A stretch of DNA of 64,000 nucleotides from Eleginops maclovinus. Its lineage: Eukaryota > Chordata > Actinopteri > Perciformes > Eleginopidae. The stretch covers positions 735,829 through 799,828 of the forward strand of contig NC_086358.1 in NCBI RefSeq assembly GCF_036324505.1, in the 5' to 3' direction. The notes under the pieces are model-generated. The model saw only the letters and a program-made list of their open reading frames with translations, ran no database searches and was not told where the DNA came from. The number at the start of each line of letters is the position of its first letter. Position 1 is the stretch's first letter. The position numbers were made by a program, and so were the translations under genes. Shown here in pieces: positions 1-11,337 of the stretch.

Positions 1-942
1 CTGGGAATGTGAGGGGGGGGGCTGGGGGTTCAGGGTGACATCACCTGCATGCATCTTCAGGCTGCTGCACACAGTAAAGATCGGGGGGGTAGGGTACAAA
101 GAAAAACTGAATGGTAAAGGACAGGACGAAACGCTTGAAAAAAAACCGACTTTTCGGCCCTGAAAATCCTGAGGGATCTTATTTTATAAATAATGAATCA
201 TTAATATTATTAACCAAAAAAGGTGAAAATTCTCTGGGATTAAATGATTATATTTACAACAAAAAAGAAACAAATTTACATTTATTTCCAAAAGTAATAT
301 TTGAAATTACAGATGTACATTTACAAGAAGTTTCTGTGAAAAAAACACAATTCTGTGTGATTTCTGACCTGTTTCTGAGCTCCTTGCAGCCCTGATAGTG
401 ACCGTACATCGCTCAGGCCTGAAGAACTGCTGTTTCTCTTTCTTTGTTGCATCTAAAATAGTATCTCATAATGTGTATAGTTCATTATCTAATAAAGGTG
501 AATGACTCATTAATAAACCTGAACACTATTTCAAAGTTGCATCTTTTTATAAAAGATCATGCAGAAAACTAATTCTTCAAAACCTGCAGTAATTGGACAT
601 CAACATCCAGCGGGGAAGCACCGAGCCTCCCTTCCTGTAATGGGGGGGGGGGGGGCCCACAGTGGCAGTGAATCCCCCTTCCTCCCCCCTTCACCTCGCC
701 CAGCCTGGCACGCAACGAGGCGGCATGATGAGACGGATCAGCTGAGAGCAGGAAGCCGTTCTCTGTTCCTGCAAACCAAACGGAGGTAATGATCCCCCCC
801 CAGCGTGAGAGTGCTCTGCACAAACGCCCCCCCCAGGTCAGAGGTCAGAGAGAGAGAGACAGACCCTCAGAGGGAACTGATCTGCTGCAGCTCGTTAGAA
901 ACAGACTGGGATTCTGCAGCAGGTGGGTTACCTGTCAGCAGA
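1..942. other. intergenic, no gene seen
   Basis: Mixed sequence with short G and C runs and AT-rich stretches. A short open frame at 111-395 has low-complexity, Lys/Asn-rich content and no recognisable motif, so I do not call it a gene. AATAAA-type hexamers occur near 493 but no upstream coding exon is visible. Confidence 0.6.
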
Positions 943-1803
943 CGAGCTGAGGAGGCGGAGCAACGAGCTGAAGAGGCGGAGCAACAAGCTGAGGAGGCGG
1001 AGCAACGAGCTGAAGAGGCGTAGCAACAAGCTGAGGAGGCAGAGCAACGAGCTGATGAGGCGGAGTAACGAACTGAGGAGGCGGAGCAACGAACTGAGGA
1101 GGCGGAGCAACGAGCTGAGGAGGCGGAGCAACAAGCTGAGGAGGCGGAGCAACGAGCTGAGGAGGCGTAGCAACGAGCTGATGAGGCTGAGCAAAGAGGC
1201 TGAGGAGGCGGAGCAACAAGCTGAGGCTGAGGAGGCGGAGCAACGAGCTGAGGAGGCAGAGCAACGAGCTGATGAGGCGGAGCAACGAGCAGAGGAGGCG
1301 GAGCAACAAGCTGAGGAGGCAGAGCAACGAGCTGAGGAGGCAGAGCAACGAGCTGATGAGGCGGAACAACAGAGCAACAAACTGAGGAGGCAGAGCAACG
1401 AGCTGATGAGGCGGAACAACAGAGCAACAAACTGAGGAGGCAGAGCAACGAGCTGAGGAGGCAGAGCAACGAGCTGAGGAGGCAGAGCAACGAGCTGATG
1501 AGGCGGAACAACAGAGCAACAAACTGAGGAGGCAGAGCAACGAGCAGAGGAGGCGGAGCAACAAGCTGAGGAGGCAGAGCAACGAGCTGATGAGGCTGAG
1601 CAACGAGCTGATGAGGCGGAACAACAGAGCAACAAACTGAGGAGGCAGAGCAACGAGCTGATGAGGCTGAGCAACGAGCTGAGGAGGCGGAGTAGCGAGC
1701 TGATGAAGCGGAGCAACGAGCTGAGGAGGCGGAGTAGCGAGCTGATGAAGTAGAGCAACGAGCTGATGAGGCGGAGCAACGAGCTGAGGAGGCGGAGCAA
1801 CAA
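943..1803. repeat. 21-bp minisatellite, about 41 copies
   Basis: Tandem units of GAGGAGGCGGAGCAACGAGC plus T, with variants such as CAAACTGAGGAGGCAGAG and TGATGAGGCGG. Because 21 is divisible by three, several frames stay open on both strands (up to 321 codons). These are products of the periodicity, not genes. Variant units are interspersed in local blocks, as expected from unequal exchange. Confidence 0.93.
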
Positions 1804-1968
1804 GACTCCTGTTGATCCAAGGCAAAAGGGTTTGGTCGAAGTTCGTTTGCACCTGTCGGCCACCGTAGCTTCAGAATCCGGTTTCCTAAACAATATCCTC
1901 TGGTGGAGCTATAAATGCTTTAGATTATTTAATAGTTACACATTTATCTTCTGCTGCTGGGAAAGATG

Positions 1969-2565
1969 TAGCCTGGTAATACCAGCCTGTCTGACTTCGC
2001 TTCTCTCCGGCATACAGTCTGGATCAGCGCCATTGGTCTTGGATTACTGTAATGGGCGGAGACTTGTCTGAAGTTTAACATCATTGGAGTTCCCTTCACC
2101 AATCACTAACGTTTGGTAAGGACGTATGTTCTGAGGCTCTGACCTGACGCTTCCTACTTCCGCTTTCACAGTAGTAAACAAATCGCTACCTGCGAGCGTG
2201 GCTGTCAAAATGGCTGTCAACGACAAGTGTCGATGTTGTCAATGTGACCCAAGGATTCAGGGGACAGTTCGTAACCGGAAACAGTTATTTGAAAAAAAGG
2301 AAGAATTCCTTCAGGAGTTGAAACAACCGAGCGGATAGCTAGTGGCGTCTCTTCCTCCGTCGCCATTGTAGAACTACAGACTAAACTTCAATTCAAACTC
2401 GGCAACAACTTCGACGTAATCGCTCCCAACCCCGCCCCCTGTTCGCTGATTGGACCGATAGAATTCTGAGTTCCGGTAATCGTACGTAATGAGTTCTTGC
2501 CCAGTCTCACTTACAGGAGCAAAATGGAATTGGGCGGGAGTACGTAGGCTGGTATAGCCAGGCTA
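1969..2565. mobile_element. non-autonomous TIR DNA transposon, 597 bp
   Basis: The left end reads TAGCCTGGTAATACCAGCC and the right end is the inverted TAGCCTGGCTATACCAGCC (one mismatch and an inserted base), each with internal dyad symmetry. Both sides carry the direct repeat GGAAAGATG (1960-1968 and 2566-2574), a perfect 9-bp target-site duplication. The 9-bp duplication suggests a Mutator-like or related superfamily rather than hAT (8 bp); that assignment is an inference. No transposase is present. The interior carries a 42-codon cysteine-bearing frame, listed separately. Confidence 0.8.
2210..2338 (+). CDS. short CxxC-type open frame inside a transposon
   Basis: This 42-codon frame has a good start context (TCAAAATGG). 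It has cysteines at residues 7, 9, 10 and 12 (KCRCCQC), followed by a basic stretch with NRKQLFEKK at residues 22-30. The cysteine cluster resembles the first half of a zinc-binding module, but the second half is missing and the frame stops at TAG 2336-2338. It lies wholly inside the 597-bp TIR element. It may be a remnant of an element-encoded protein or a captured host exon. I do not recognise the family and expression is unknown. Confidence 0.3.
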   Translation: MAVNDKCRCCQCDPRIQGTVRNRKQLFEKKEEFLQELKQPSG

Positions 2566-2574
2566 GGAAAGATG

Positions 2575-3582
2575 GAGTGATAGAATGGTTTCAGCCTCAG
2601 CAACAATGAATCCTGTGGCCCCTGAAGGCATCATTAATCCAGGAGTGGCACTTCCTGTTCTCTGTGAAAAACACTTTTTCCCCTCCAACTTTCTCTGCTC
2701 CCTTTCCTTTCATTGCGCCGCAGCTGATGGATTGAGAGCCGTATTGAAATGAAAGGGAGTGACAGGAAGTCCACATTGTGTTTCAGAAGAAAGGCAGAAG
2801 CTGTGATAGTGAGAGAGAGTGAGAGAGAGAGAGGGAGAGAGAGAGAGAGAGCTAGAAACACTGAAGGCTTCACTTCCTGCAGGGCGGCATGGATACTGAG
2901 ACCCCTCTCAGATTCACCCCGTGGATCCTGGAGGGGTTGCAGGTTGGGAATCCGAGGTTTTAGCGTGCTTAATGCTTTAATGCTTTTTCTGCAAGTAGAC
3001 TCAACGCACGTCTCCTCCGAAAGAAACACGAAGAAGTTGAGATCAAGACGCCAGGATCCGTGTTTGTTTTTGCAGGTTGCTTCATCTTTTTTCCAAAGTA
3101 TTGTTTCTAGGCAAACACCCGATGAGTAACCGTAGCTGAAGTCAAACCCTGAACTGGTACGGCAAATAATGAGTTTTAATCACAGTAACACGTTCTGGTC
3201 CCAGAGCTCCACAGACCTCTCAGCTCCTCTGAACCATTGAAGGAGAAGAAGGAGTCGGCTGTTTCCATCCACAGCTTTTTAAACTCAAGGCATCAGCAGG
3301 AAGCAGAACCCTTCACACATGGAGAACTATTACAGAATATGCCTGAAACTCTGTCCGATCGGGACCTTAGGGAGTCCTTTTAGAGTGTCAGGGTCTGAGG
3401 GTGGAGAGACAGTCCTCTGACAGACGGGTCAGCCACCTTTCTGTTTCACAATCAAAACTGTGCCTTTTTTACAAGATCAGAGAGACACTGCTGCAGAGAG
3501 GCGTGTTTAAAGCCACCTGACTCTGCACGTCCACCTTCAGTGAATCCTCGCTTCTCCTCCTGCTGTCAGACCGTCTCACAGT
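2575..3582. other. intergenic, includes (GA)n at about 2811-2850
   Basis: Mostly unique-looking sequence with a GA-rich run near 2811-2850. The open frames on both strands around 2634-3129 overlap each other and owe part of their length to the GA run. No splice-bounded conserved exon was recognised. Confidence 0.5.
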
Positions 3583-3745
3583 GCAGGAGGTCAGGAGGTC
3601 AGGAGGTCCTGAGGTCAGGAAGTCCTGAGGTCAGGAGGTCAGGAGGTAAGGAGGTCTGGAGGTCTGGAGGTCAGGAGGTCCTGAGGTCAGGAGGTCAGGA
3701 GGTCTGGAGGTCAGGAGGTCAGGAGGTAAGGAGGTCTGGAAGTCT
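3583..3745. repeat. 8-bp-based minisatellite (AGGAGGTC)n
   Basis: Degenerate tandem AGGAGGTC/TGGAGGTC/TGAGGTC units. The start of the 126-codon plus frame here comes from this repeat. Confidence 0.85.
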
Positions 3746-3803
3746 CATTTCCTCTAATTTCTCCGGCTGTTATTTTTACCCCTCCTCGTCTTCCCCTCTG
3801 AGC

Positions 3804-3862
<59 letters not shown>
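3804..3862. repeat. (ATC)n microsatellite
   Basis: About 20 uninterrupted ATC trinucleotides. Confidence 0.95.
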
Positions 3863-3863
<1 letters not shown>

Positions 3864-4061
3864 GAAGTGAGGATTCCTCTAAAAATATTTCCTGATTCTG
3901 TTATTCTACAAGATCCCTGAAAAGGCTGGATCTCCTCTTTCCAGTTTCTCTCTTCTATTTCTGGTTATGCCCCCCGATGAACGCTTCCTACATTTTAGTC
4001 AAATTGAGAAAAAAAGTCAGAATTATGTTTTTCTCGAGGACTGAAGACACATGATATAATG

Positions 4062-4348
4062 TAGTATTTTCAGAATAAAGGCGCAATACTTTCAGAATAA
4101 AGTTGCAGTATTTTCAGAATAAGGGCGTAATACTTTCAGAATAAAAATTCTAGTATTTTCAGAATAAAGGCGTAATACTTTCAGAATAAAACTGCAGTAT
4201 TTTCAGAATAAGGGCGTAATACTTTCAGAATAAAAATTCTAGTATTTTCAGAATAAAGGCGTAATACTTTCAGAATAAAGTTGCAGTATTTTCAGAATAA
4301 AGGCGTAATACTTTCAGAATAAAGTTGCAGTATTTTCAGAATAAAGGC
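4062..4348. repeat. 44-bp two-part minisatellite with AATAAA
   Basis: Each 44-bp unit is two 22-bp halves, roughly AGAATAAAGGCGTAATACTT plus TC and AGAATAAAGTTGCAGTATTT plus TC. Every half contains AATAAA on the plus strand. The array lies about 1.2 kb upstream of the smim36 start. A second shorter block of the same family is at 4926-5035. Confidence 0.9.
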
Positions 4349-4925
4349 GCACATTTATCTGTTTTTGTGAATCAAACAATGCTGTTTATAGGTTCTGCAT
4401 CAGTGATATTTAACCCTCTAACAGGAGGCTGCAGTTACATGAGTTTGCACAAACAGGAGAAGAAATTGATGAGAATAAACAGAGAAACTATCAAACAGCA
4501 GCAGTCTTAACAAGCTAAACCACTCATCAGTGTGTGATAGCCCTCCTCACCCCTCCTCGCCCCACCTCATCCTGAAACCCCCGGCTGAACCTCCATACAG
4601 CGGAGCATATGGTGCTGCAGATTACAGAGTTCCTCCTTCACTCTTTCTAATGAGATCCACTCTCTCTGAGCAGAAGAGGATTGTGTTTCCTCCCAGGAGA
4701 AAACGCTGGATAATCCGGACCTGAAGTCAGACTGCTTTACAGCTGGCTGATGTCAGGGGTCAGAGGTCAAGCATTGATGTCTGTTTGTCTGGAGCAGCGA
4801 GGGACGTCTTTTATTAAAGGCTTCCTCTGCACGGCTCAGCTGTGAAACTCTGAGGCTGCAGGTTACTCAGATGTGTTCGAGAAACGGATCAGGAAATATG
4901 TCAATCATTTTTAAATATTTGGAGA

Positions 4926-5035
4926 AAAAGTTGCAGTATTTTCAGAATAAAGTTGCAGTATTTAATTTAAGTTGCAGTATTTTCAGAATAAAGTTGCAGT
5001 ATTTTCAGAATAAAGTTGCAGTATTTTCAGAATGA
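4926..5035. repeat. second block of the AGAATAAAGTTGCAG minisatellite
   Basis: About five copies of the 22-bp half-unit that also makes up 4062-4348, here mostly the TTGCAG version. The two blocks are about 580 bp apart. Confidence 0.85.
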
Positions 5036-5519
5036 ACATCAGGGTTAAGGCTGGTTCTTTTGCTTCTGTCTCTGTTTAGTCTTGTGTTGCTCTGTCTCTC
5101 TCTGAGTCACAGTGTGTCGCTGAGGATCCATTAATGATTAGTGCTGCACCAATAACTGTTCTGATTATATTCATCTTTAAACCACTGTTCTGTGACCTTA
5201 ACAAATAATCTCTCAGAGTTGTTTAACTGTTACTACATGAATCCCCAAAGAGACCCTTCCTCCATTTTACTGAGAGTCATGTTTGGATAGTTGGTCAAAT
5301 CAAAATGGTAGCTTAAGTTATTAAAACTGAGCAGCTCTAGTCATTGGCTGCTGGACCCCTGGTTGGAGGAGCAGCGGGATTAGAGCTGAAAGCCGGCGCT
5401 GCCTCGGCTCATCCTCATTTCATCTTTTGCTCTTTCCCTCTGCAGCAGCTGCCTCTGTGCTGCTCCTCTGAACTCCTCTTCGGATATTTATATTCCTTCC
5501 TGCTGATCTAGGGCAAGAT

Positions 5520-5859
<340 letters not shown>

Positions 5860-6960
5860 AGGAGGCCGCTCTCTGGACTCTCAACTCTCACTTTTACTTT
5901 TCCGATCAAGAGCTGCTGAGCGAGGGTATGCAGGAGGTAAGAGACCAGCAGGAGGAACTGAAACACACTGTGAGGTAGAGCATGACCCCAACCCTAAAAA
6001 CACAAGAGAATAAGCCTCAACATTCCCTCTCCAATTCAGTCATTTCTATCTCAAAATACATTTTTGCCACAATGGAGTTTTCCAGATTTGAGGGTCCGTA
6101 TCTTGAACCCAGTGAGGATAACGCTGGGTTCTGCACTGAAATCAAACAGGGCAAAACTTAGTTGGAAAAAATATGTGAAGCAAATTTTGTGGCAGCGTTC
6201 AGCCAGAAAACAATCGAGCCAAACGACTGAATGAAGGACTTTTGTAATGATTGTGGTTAACGGTTTGTCTGTCAGCCTTGTTGGTGTTTAAACTCTTTAA
6301 TAGAACTACGGCGTTGATCTACACGTAGATGGAAATGTAGATATCTTTAGTTCAGGAACGTGAAGAGTCATCCGTAGTTTGCAGAAACACACATTTGGTT
6401 CTTGATTACTTATGTCCTTTAAATAATATCAACTGTGATTTCAATGAGCAAAAACCTGATCAAATGTATTAAAGATGGGACCTCCAGAACATTGTGTGTG
6501 TAGTCCGGAGGCTTCAAAACAAGAACCAAACTACGAAGATGAACACCAAATAAAAGATATAGAAATCTGAATTCAGACATAAAGGGATTAGCATTTCTCC
6601 GCTAGCTCGTCCTGATGTGAACATCTGTGTGTGTCCTGATGTTACAGCTCCTTTTCTGTGTCAAGGGCATCCGTTGATCCCGTCGTACATGCAGGACATG
6701 TCGGGCCGAGCCCCCCCGCTGTAATCCATTAAGCAAATGCATGGAAATCAATGATTACTGATATGTGTCTGAAAGCACGCAGCGAGGCCGTGCAACGTCT
6801 GAGCAGCTCGTTCTGTCGTTATCAGATTAACCAAAGCTCCGTCGACAGCAAAGGGAAACCAGAATCATTCTTAAATTAACGCGTTCTGCCTGAGCTTTGT
6901 TCTCTTGAGGCACAAACTGTTGCTGTGTTTTGCAGAACTGTCAATAAATCCTGAAGTGTC
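5860..6960 (+). other. probable smim36 3' untranslated region
   Basis: Unique sequence follows the stop codon. AATAAA hexamers at 6549-6554 and 6943-6948 are candidate polyadenylation signals. A donor-like AGGTAAGAG at about 5936 and an acceptor-like TTTCTCTAG at about 9390 raise the possibility of a spliced 3' exon, but nothing proves it. Confidence 0.4.
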
Positions 6961-7030
6961 TGTAAATACTGAACTCAAACTGATACGGAGATAACTTGCT
7001 TTCACTCAATCTTCCAAAAATCATGCGTTC

Positions 7031-7145
7031 CCAGCCCAGTGGTTTAGTCAGTGAGGCTTGGACTGGGAATCGTAGGGTCCCCAAACAGACCTAAGATAAG
7101 AAGTGTGTGGACTGGTACGTGGAGAGGTCCCAGTTCACCTCCTGG
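7031..7145 (+). mobile_element. tRNA-derived SINE fragment
   Basis: CCAGTGGTTTAGTCAGTGAG followed by a block matching the better-preserved SINE at 47.65 kb (…GGAGAGGTCCCAGTTCACCTCCT here, GGACAGGTGCCAGGTCTCCTCCT there, shown only in part). The B-box region is partly deleted. Confidence 0.55.
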
Positions 7146-8600
7146 GTTTCCGATTCCTCCGTTTATAATTCTCTAAAATGGTTCCCATACAAGGAAGGAA
7201 AGGTCGATTATGTCTTGAGGGATATCCTCCTGGATTACGTCTCAAACACATCTGTCTGCGTAGGGAGGAAGAAGAAAAAGACACCAGACTTCCACCCAAA
7301 AGACGGTTTGTGTGTGATACCAGACCTAAAATCACAAACAAACCTTAAGTTACGGCAAGAAAAATCACCTTCTTGCCAAAACATGGTTCCAGTGAAAAGT
7401 GTTTCCTTCCCATCAGGCTGTTTTTCTCTTGAAAATGTTGGTTAATATAAAGTTTGCTTTATATTTAAAGGTGAGTGACATTAGAGAAAGGATGTAAACA
7501 TTTTAAATCTGACTCTAACCACCCTGCTTAATGCCCTGCTCCATTTAATGGAAATATAATTGACGTAGCGTCTGAATGCAAAAGGAAATCAGACGTTATG
7601 GATCCAGACAGAATCACCATGACCATGTAAATGTGGTTTGTAGGAGACATGAGTGATCCAGAGGTTTGGAGATTAGCTGTTGATGCTAAATAATGCTAAT
7701 TAGAATCATAGCGTCAAAGAAGATCTGAAGGAAGCGTCGGGTTAGTTGCTCTGGTAGATTTCTCACTGGATGGTTTTAATCTTTGACCTGTTGGTGTTAC
7801 TAGATTAAAATCAGAGGACCAACAAAGTCAGAAGGATTTATCTTCGGCAGATTATTATTATCTGAACTAAATGTAGGTTTTAATCTGTACGTTAGTCATT
7901 CAGTCGGGATGCTAGCCGTCACTGACAGCTCGGGCACGGAGGAAAAAACATCACTTTAGCAACTTCATCCTTCCAATCAGGCAGCATCCAATCAGATCGC
8001 AGGACGGAACAACAGATAGCCAATGTGAGACCGTTAGAGAAAAATATGAACCAAAGTGCGTACAAAACTACAGCCAGTCAACAAAAGCAAATTGCAGGAT
8101 GAGCTGTCCATCTTTGCCTGAGATTAAAGTTAGTCTAATGAATATCTATAAATGCACAAATCATCATCAGTTGTCACCCCTCCCCCCAGACTATGGACCC
8201 CAGATTTAAAGCCCTCCTCCAGCTGCATGATGGTCTGAAACCAGCTTCATAATTCCCCCCCCATGCATCACTGAAATGAAGTGACAACATAAACCCTGAG
8301 AGGACAGGAGGAATAACGACTGGCTGCACAGATGCTCATCCCTTTGACGTATGCTCTCACCCCGGAGGCTTTGGGGTTAAGGTTTACAGCCGGCAGATGT
8401 TCCCGTTGACGGAGATTTGTCAGATGGTGTCAAAAGAAGCTGATAAAAAACTCAGCTGATGTTTATTTACCGAGAAATACATCCCAGACACCACAGCAAA
8501 TCTGTTGATCTCATATAGAGAAATGTTTCAGATCCTAACGAGGAGAATTACAGACTGAGGCGGACGGGAAACTCGTTACTTCTTCATCTGATGATGGTGT
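7146..8600. other. gene-free sequence
   Basis: No conserved exon, tandem array or recognisable element was seen. The open frames at 7107-7445 start in SINE sequence and have no family motif. Confidence 0.5.
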
Positions 8601-8611
8601 GATGAACAGCT

Positions 8612-8935
8612 GCTGCATCACTGAAATCAGTAGGATTTATCCTCTGGAGGATATAGAAATCTGTACCAAAATTCATGCCAATCCGTCTCATAGTCGAGCT
8701 ATTTCAGTGTCAACCAAAGGTGCCATTGTTTCAAAACCTCCAAAATATCCAGAAAAGCAAAATCCTACTTTTCCTTATTGAGTTTAGTTTGACAGAAGTT
8801 GATAACGTAAAAGTTGGATCATCACCAAAGTCAGTAGGATTTATCCTCTAGGGATCATGGATATGTGTACCAAATGTCAGGCCAATCCATCAAATAGCCT
8901 AGTTGTTGAGATATTTCAGTCTGGACCAAATTAGT
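8612..8935 (+). repeat. two adjacent copies of a dispersed fish repeat
   Basis: Segments at about 8620-8770 and 8828-8935 share GTAGGATTTATCCTCT, TGTACCAAA, GCCAATCC and ATATTTCAGT in the same order. This module (a TTTATCCTCT..CCAATCCAT..GAGATATTTCAGTC pattern) is familiar as a dispersed repeat in perciform fish genomes. The two copies are diverged. Confidence 0.65.
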
Positions 8936-10153
8936 CATTTTTCCCAGAACCCAATAGTTCAAATAGTCCGGTTGGCGTTTATCCCAAAAAACAACAACTC
9001 ACTTTTGTGTCTTTAGCTTCAAATATCAGTCAAATTAAAAGTCTTTCTTCATGAGCCATGCAAAGCCAAGGAGGAGTCTGGAAAGTAAGAATGGTAACTG
9101 AAGTCCAACTCCAGAGAGGATTTTCAGATCAGGATAAAGGTCTGTGAGACTGAAGGGCTGAACGGGACATGTTTCCATAGAATTGGTTTTAGAAGTAATG
9201 GACCCTCAGACCACGGTGGAGGACTGATGATGCCTGGACTACCAATGACTCAACATGCCGTTAGAAACAGCTATTAAGAGCTTTATATTCTTTGGGAGAA
9301 ATATATCTCGTGTTCCAAAGAGGCGCTGAGCTATGCCTCGACATGCAACCAGCTCAAAGTTTTGCTCATGGTTTCTCTTCTCGTTTCTCTAGGGACTCGA
9401 CCACCACTGCTGGAACAACAACTCCAAGAAGCTGACCTCCACCTGCAGCGACTTCAGCCCGAACCCTCGGAGGGACTCATCCCACCAAACACACCCTACT
9501 GGACTCCTGCACACAGCTCAGAGACATTAGCTGGTTTAAGACTAAAACTAACTGGGATTGAGGAGTTGCTAAAGAATAAAAGGTTCACATGACGGAAAAC
9601 AACAAGCTGGATTAAAGAAGAGAGGACGTTGTGGTCAGCTGGCACCAACATGGACACGTGCTAGGAAAGGACAGCGTGAATAATGTATAAAGAAACATAA
9701 ATCTGCAAAACAAAGCCGTGTGAGAGAGCCTGTACATCTGTGTCGGGGGGGATAGTGTGTAGACATACTGGGTTCAAATGCAGGAGGTGAGAAGTCATTA
9801 TGTTTAATCTAGAGTGATTTGTATGTATAGGAGACTCGCAAACAAGCTAACAACTAGCCAGCAAGCTAACGTAAGTGTTGTCACTAGCCCATGCTAACGC
9901 TAGCTTCAACAGATTAGCTGATGTACGCTTGGTTGCCCAGGTGTGGTGCAGCTCGTATAGACTGCACTTTCTGTGCACTTTGCCGATAGTTCCCCTCACA
10001 TCAAAGAGTATTTTCAGATAATCGGCATGAAGCCATAAAATGACCAACACAACAACCCTTCATCGGCACCAAACTCTGAGGATCGTAGTTTAGCTTGATG
10101 AAGCTAATTCAACACTTTGTAATTACTAATCAGTCGGACCTATCTGAGAATCT
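8936..10153. other. gene-free sequence
   Basis: A 76-codon plus frame at 9362-9592 (leucine/glutamine-rich start) follows an acceptor-like TTTCTCTAG at about 9390. It has no recognisable domain, so I treat it as unsupported or as a possible untranslated exon of smim36. Confidence 0.4.
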
Positions 10154-11163
10154 TCCCAGTGCACAGTTCCCAGTAGACAGTTTCCAGTGGACAGTTTCCA
10201 GTTCCCAGTTCCCGGTGCACAGTTCCCAGTGCACAGTTTCCGGTGGACAGTTCCCAGTGGACAGTTCCCAGTGCAGTTTCCAGTTCCCAGTTTCCAGTGC
10301 ACAGTTCCCAGTGCAGTTTCCAGTTCCCAGTTTCCAGTGCACAGTTCCCGGTGCACAGTTCCCAGTGGACAGTTCCCAGTTCCCAGTGGACAGTTCCCAG
10401 TAGACAGTTTCCGGTGGACAGTTTCCGGTGGACAGTTCCCAGTGGACAGTTCCCAGTGGACAGTTCCCAGTAGACAGTTCCCAGTGGACAGTTCCCAGTA
10501 GACAGTTTCCGGTGGACAGTTTCCGGTGGACAGTTTCCGGTGGACAGTTCCCAGTGGACAGTTCCCAGTAGACAGTTTCCAGTGGACAGTTCCCAGTGGA
10601 CAGTTCCCAGTGCACAGTTCCCAGTGGACAGTTCCCAGTGCACAGTTTCCGGTGGACAGTTCCCAGTGGACAGTTCCCAGTGCACAGTTTCCGGTGGACA
10701 GTTCCCAGTGGACAGTTCCCAGTAGACAGTTTCCGGTGGACAGTTTCCGGTGGACAGTTCCCAGTGGACAGTTCCCAGTGGACAGTTCCCAGTAGACAGT
10801 TCCCAGTGGACAGTTCCCAGTAGACAGTTTCCGGTGGACAGTTTCCGGTGGACAGTTTCCGGTGGACAGTTCCCAGTGGACAGTTCCCAGTAGACAGTTT
10901 CCAGTGGACAGTTCCCAGTGGACAGTTCCCAGTGCACAGTTCCCAGTGGACAGTTCCCAGTGCACAGTTCCCAGTGGACAGTTTCCAGTGGACAGTTCCC
11001 AGTAGACAGTTTCCAGTGGACAGTTTCCAGTGGACAGTTCCCAGTGGACAGTTCCCAGTGGACAGTTTCCAGTGGACAGTTCCCAGTGGACAGTTCCCAG
11101 TGCACAGTTTCCGGTGGACAGTTTCCGGTGGACAGTTCCCAGTGGACAGTTCCCAGTGGACAG
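10154..11163. repeat. 14-bp minisatellite, about 72 copies
   Basis: Unit CAGTTCCCAGTGGA with variants GTTTCCGGTGGA, GTTCCCAGTAGA and GTGCAC. Long open frames on both strands (up to 346 codons, 'CPLGTVHWELSTGN'-type peptides) arise because three units make 42 bp, a multiple of three. They are not genes. Confidence 0.95.
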
Positions 11164-11316
11164 CAGTGTTTAAAGGTCACATATTATTTGTATAGGCTAC
11201 TATCCGTGGTGTAAACAGTCGGACGGCTCAGAGGTAAAAACACGAGTCGTAAATCAACACAAGGTTTTTAATCTCTGGTCAAACCCTCGGATACGAGGCT
11301 GAAATGGGTTTCCTCT

Positions 11317-11337
11317 GGGGGGGGGGGGGGGGGGGGG
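11317..11337. repeat. poly-G tract (21 G)
   Basis: An uninterrupted run of 21 G on the plus strand. Such a tract can form G-quadruplexes and is prone to length error in assembly. Confidence 0.9.

Noticed and set aside
867..1893. Overlapping 300-320-codon frames on the minus strand and a 170-codon frame on the plus strand
   Set aside because: All come from the 21-bp repeat, which stays open because 21 is a multiple of three.
9362..9592. 76-codon plus frame after an acceptor-like site
   Set aside because: No recognised domain, no in-frame partner exon; possible untranslated exon only.
10126..11195. Frames up to 346 codons
   Set aside because: Products of the 14-bp minisatellite; several frames open at once on both strands.
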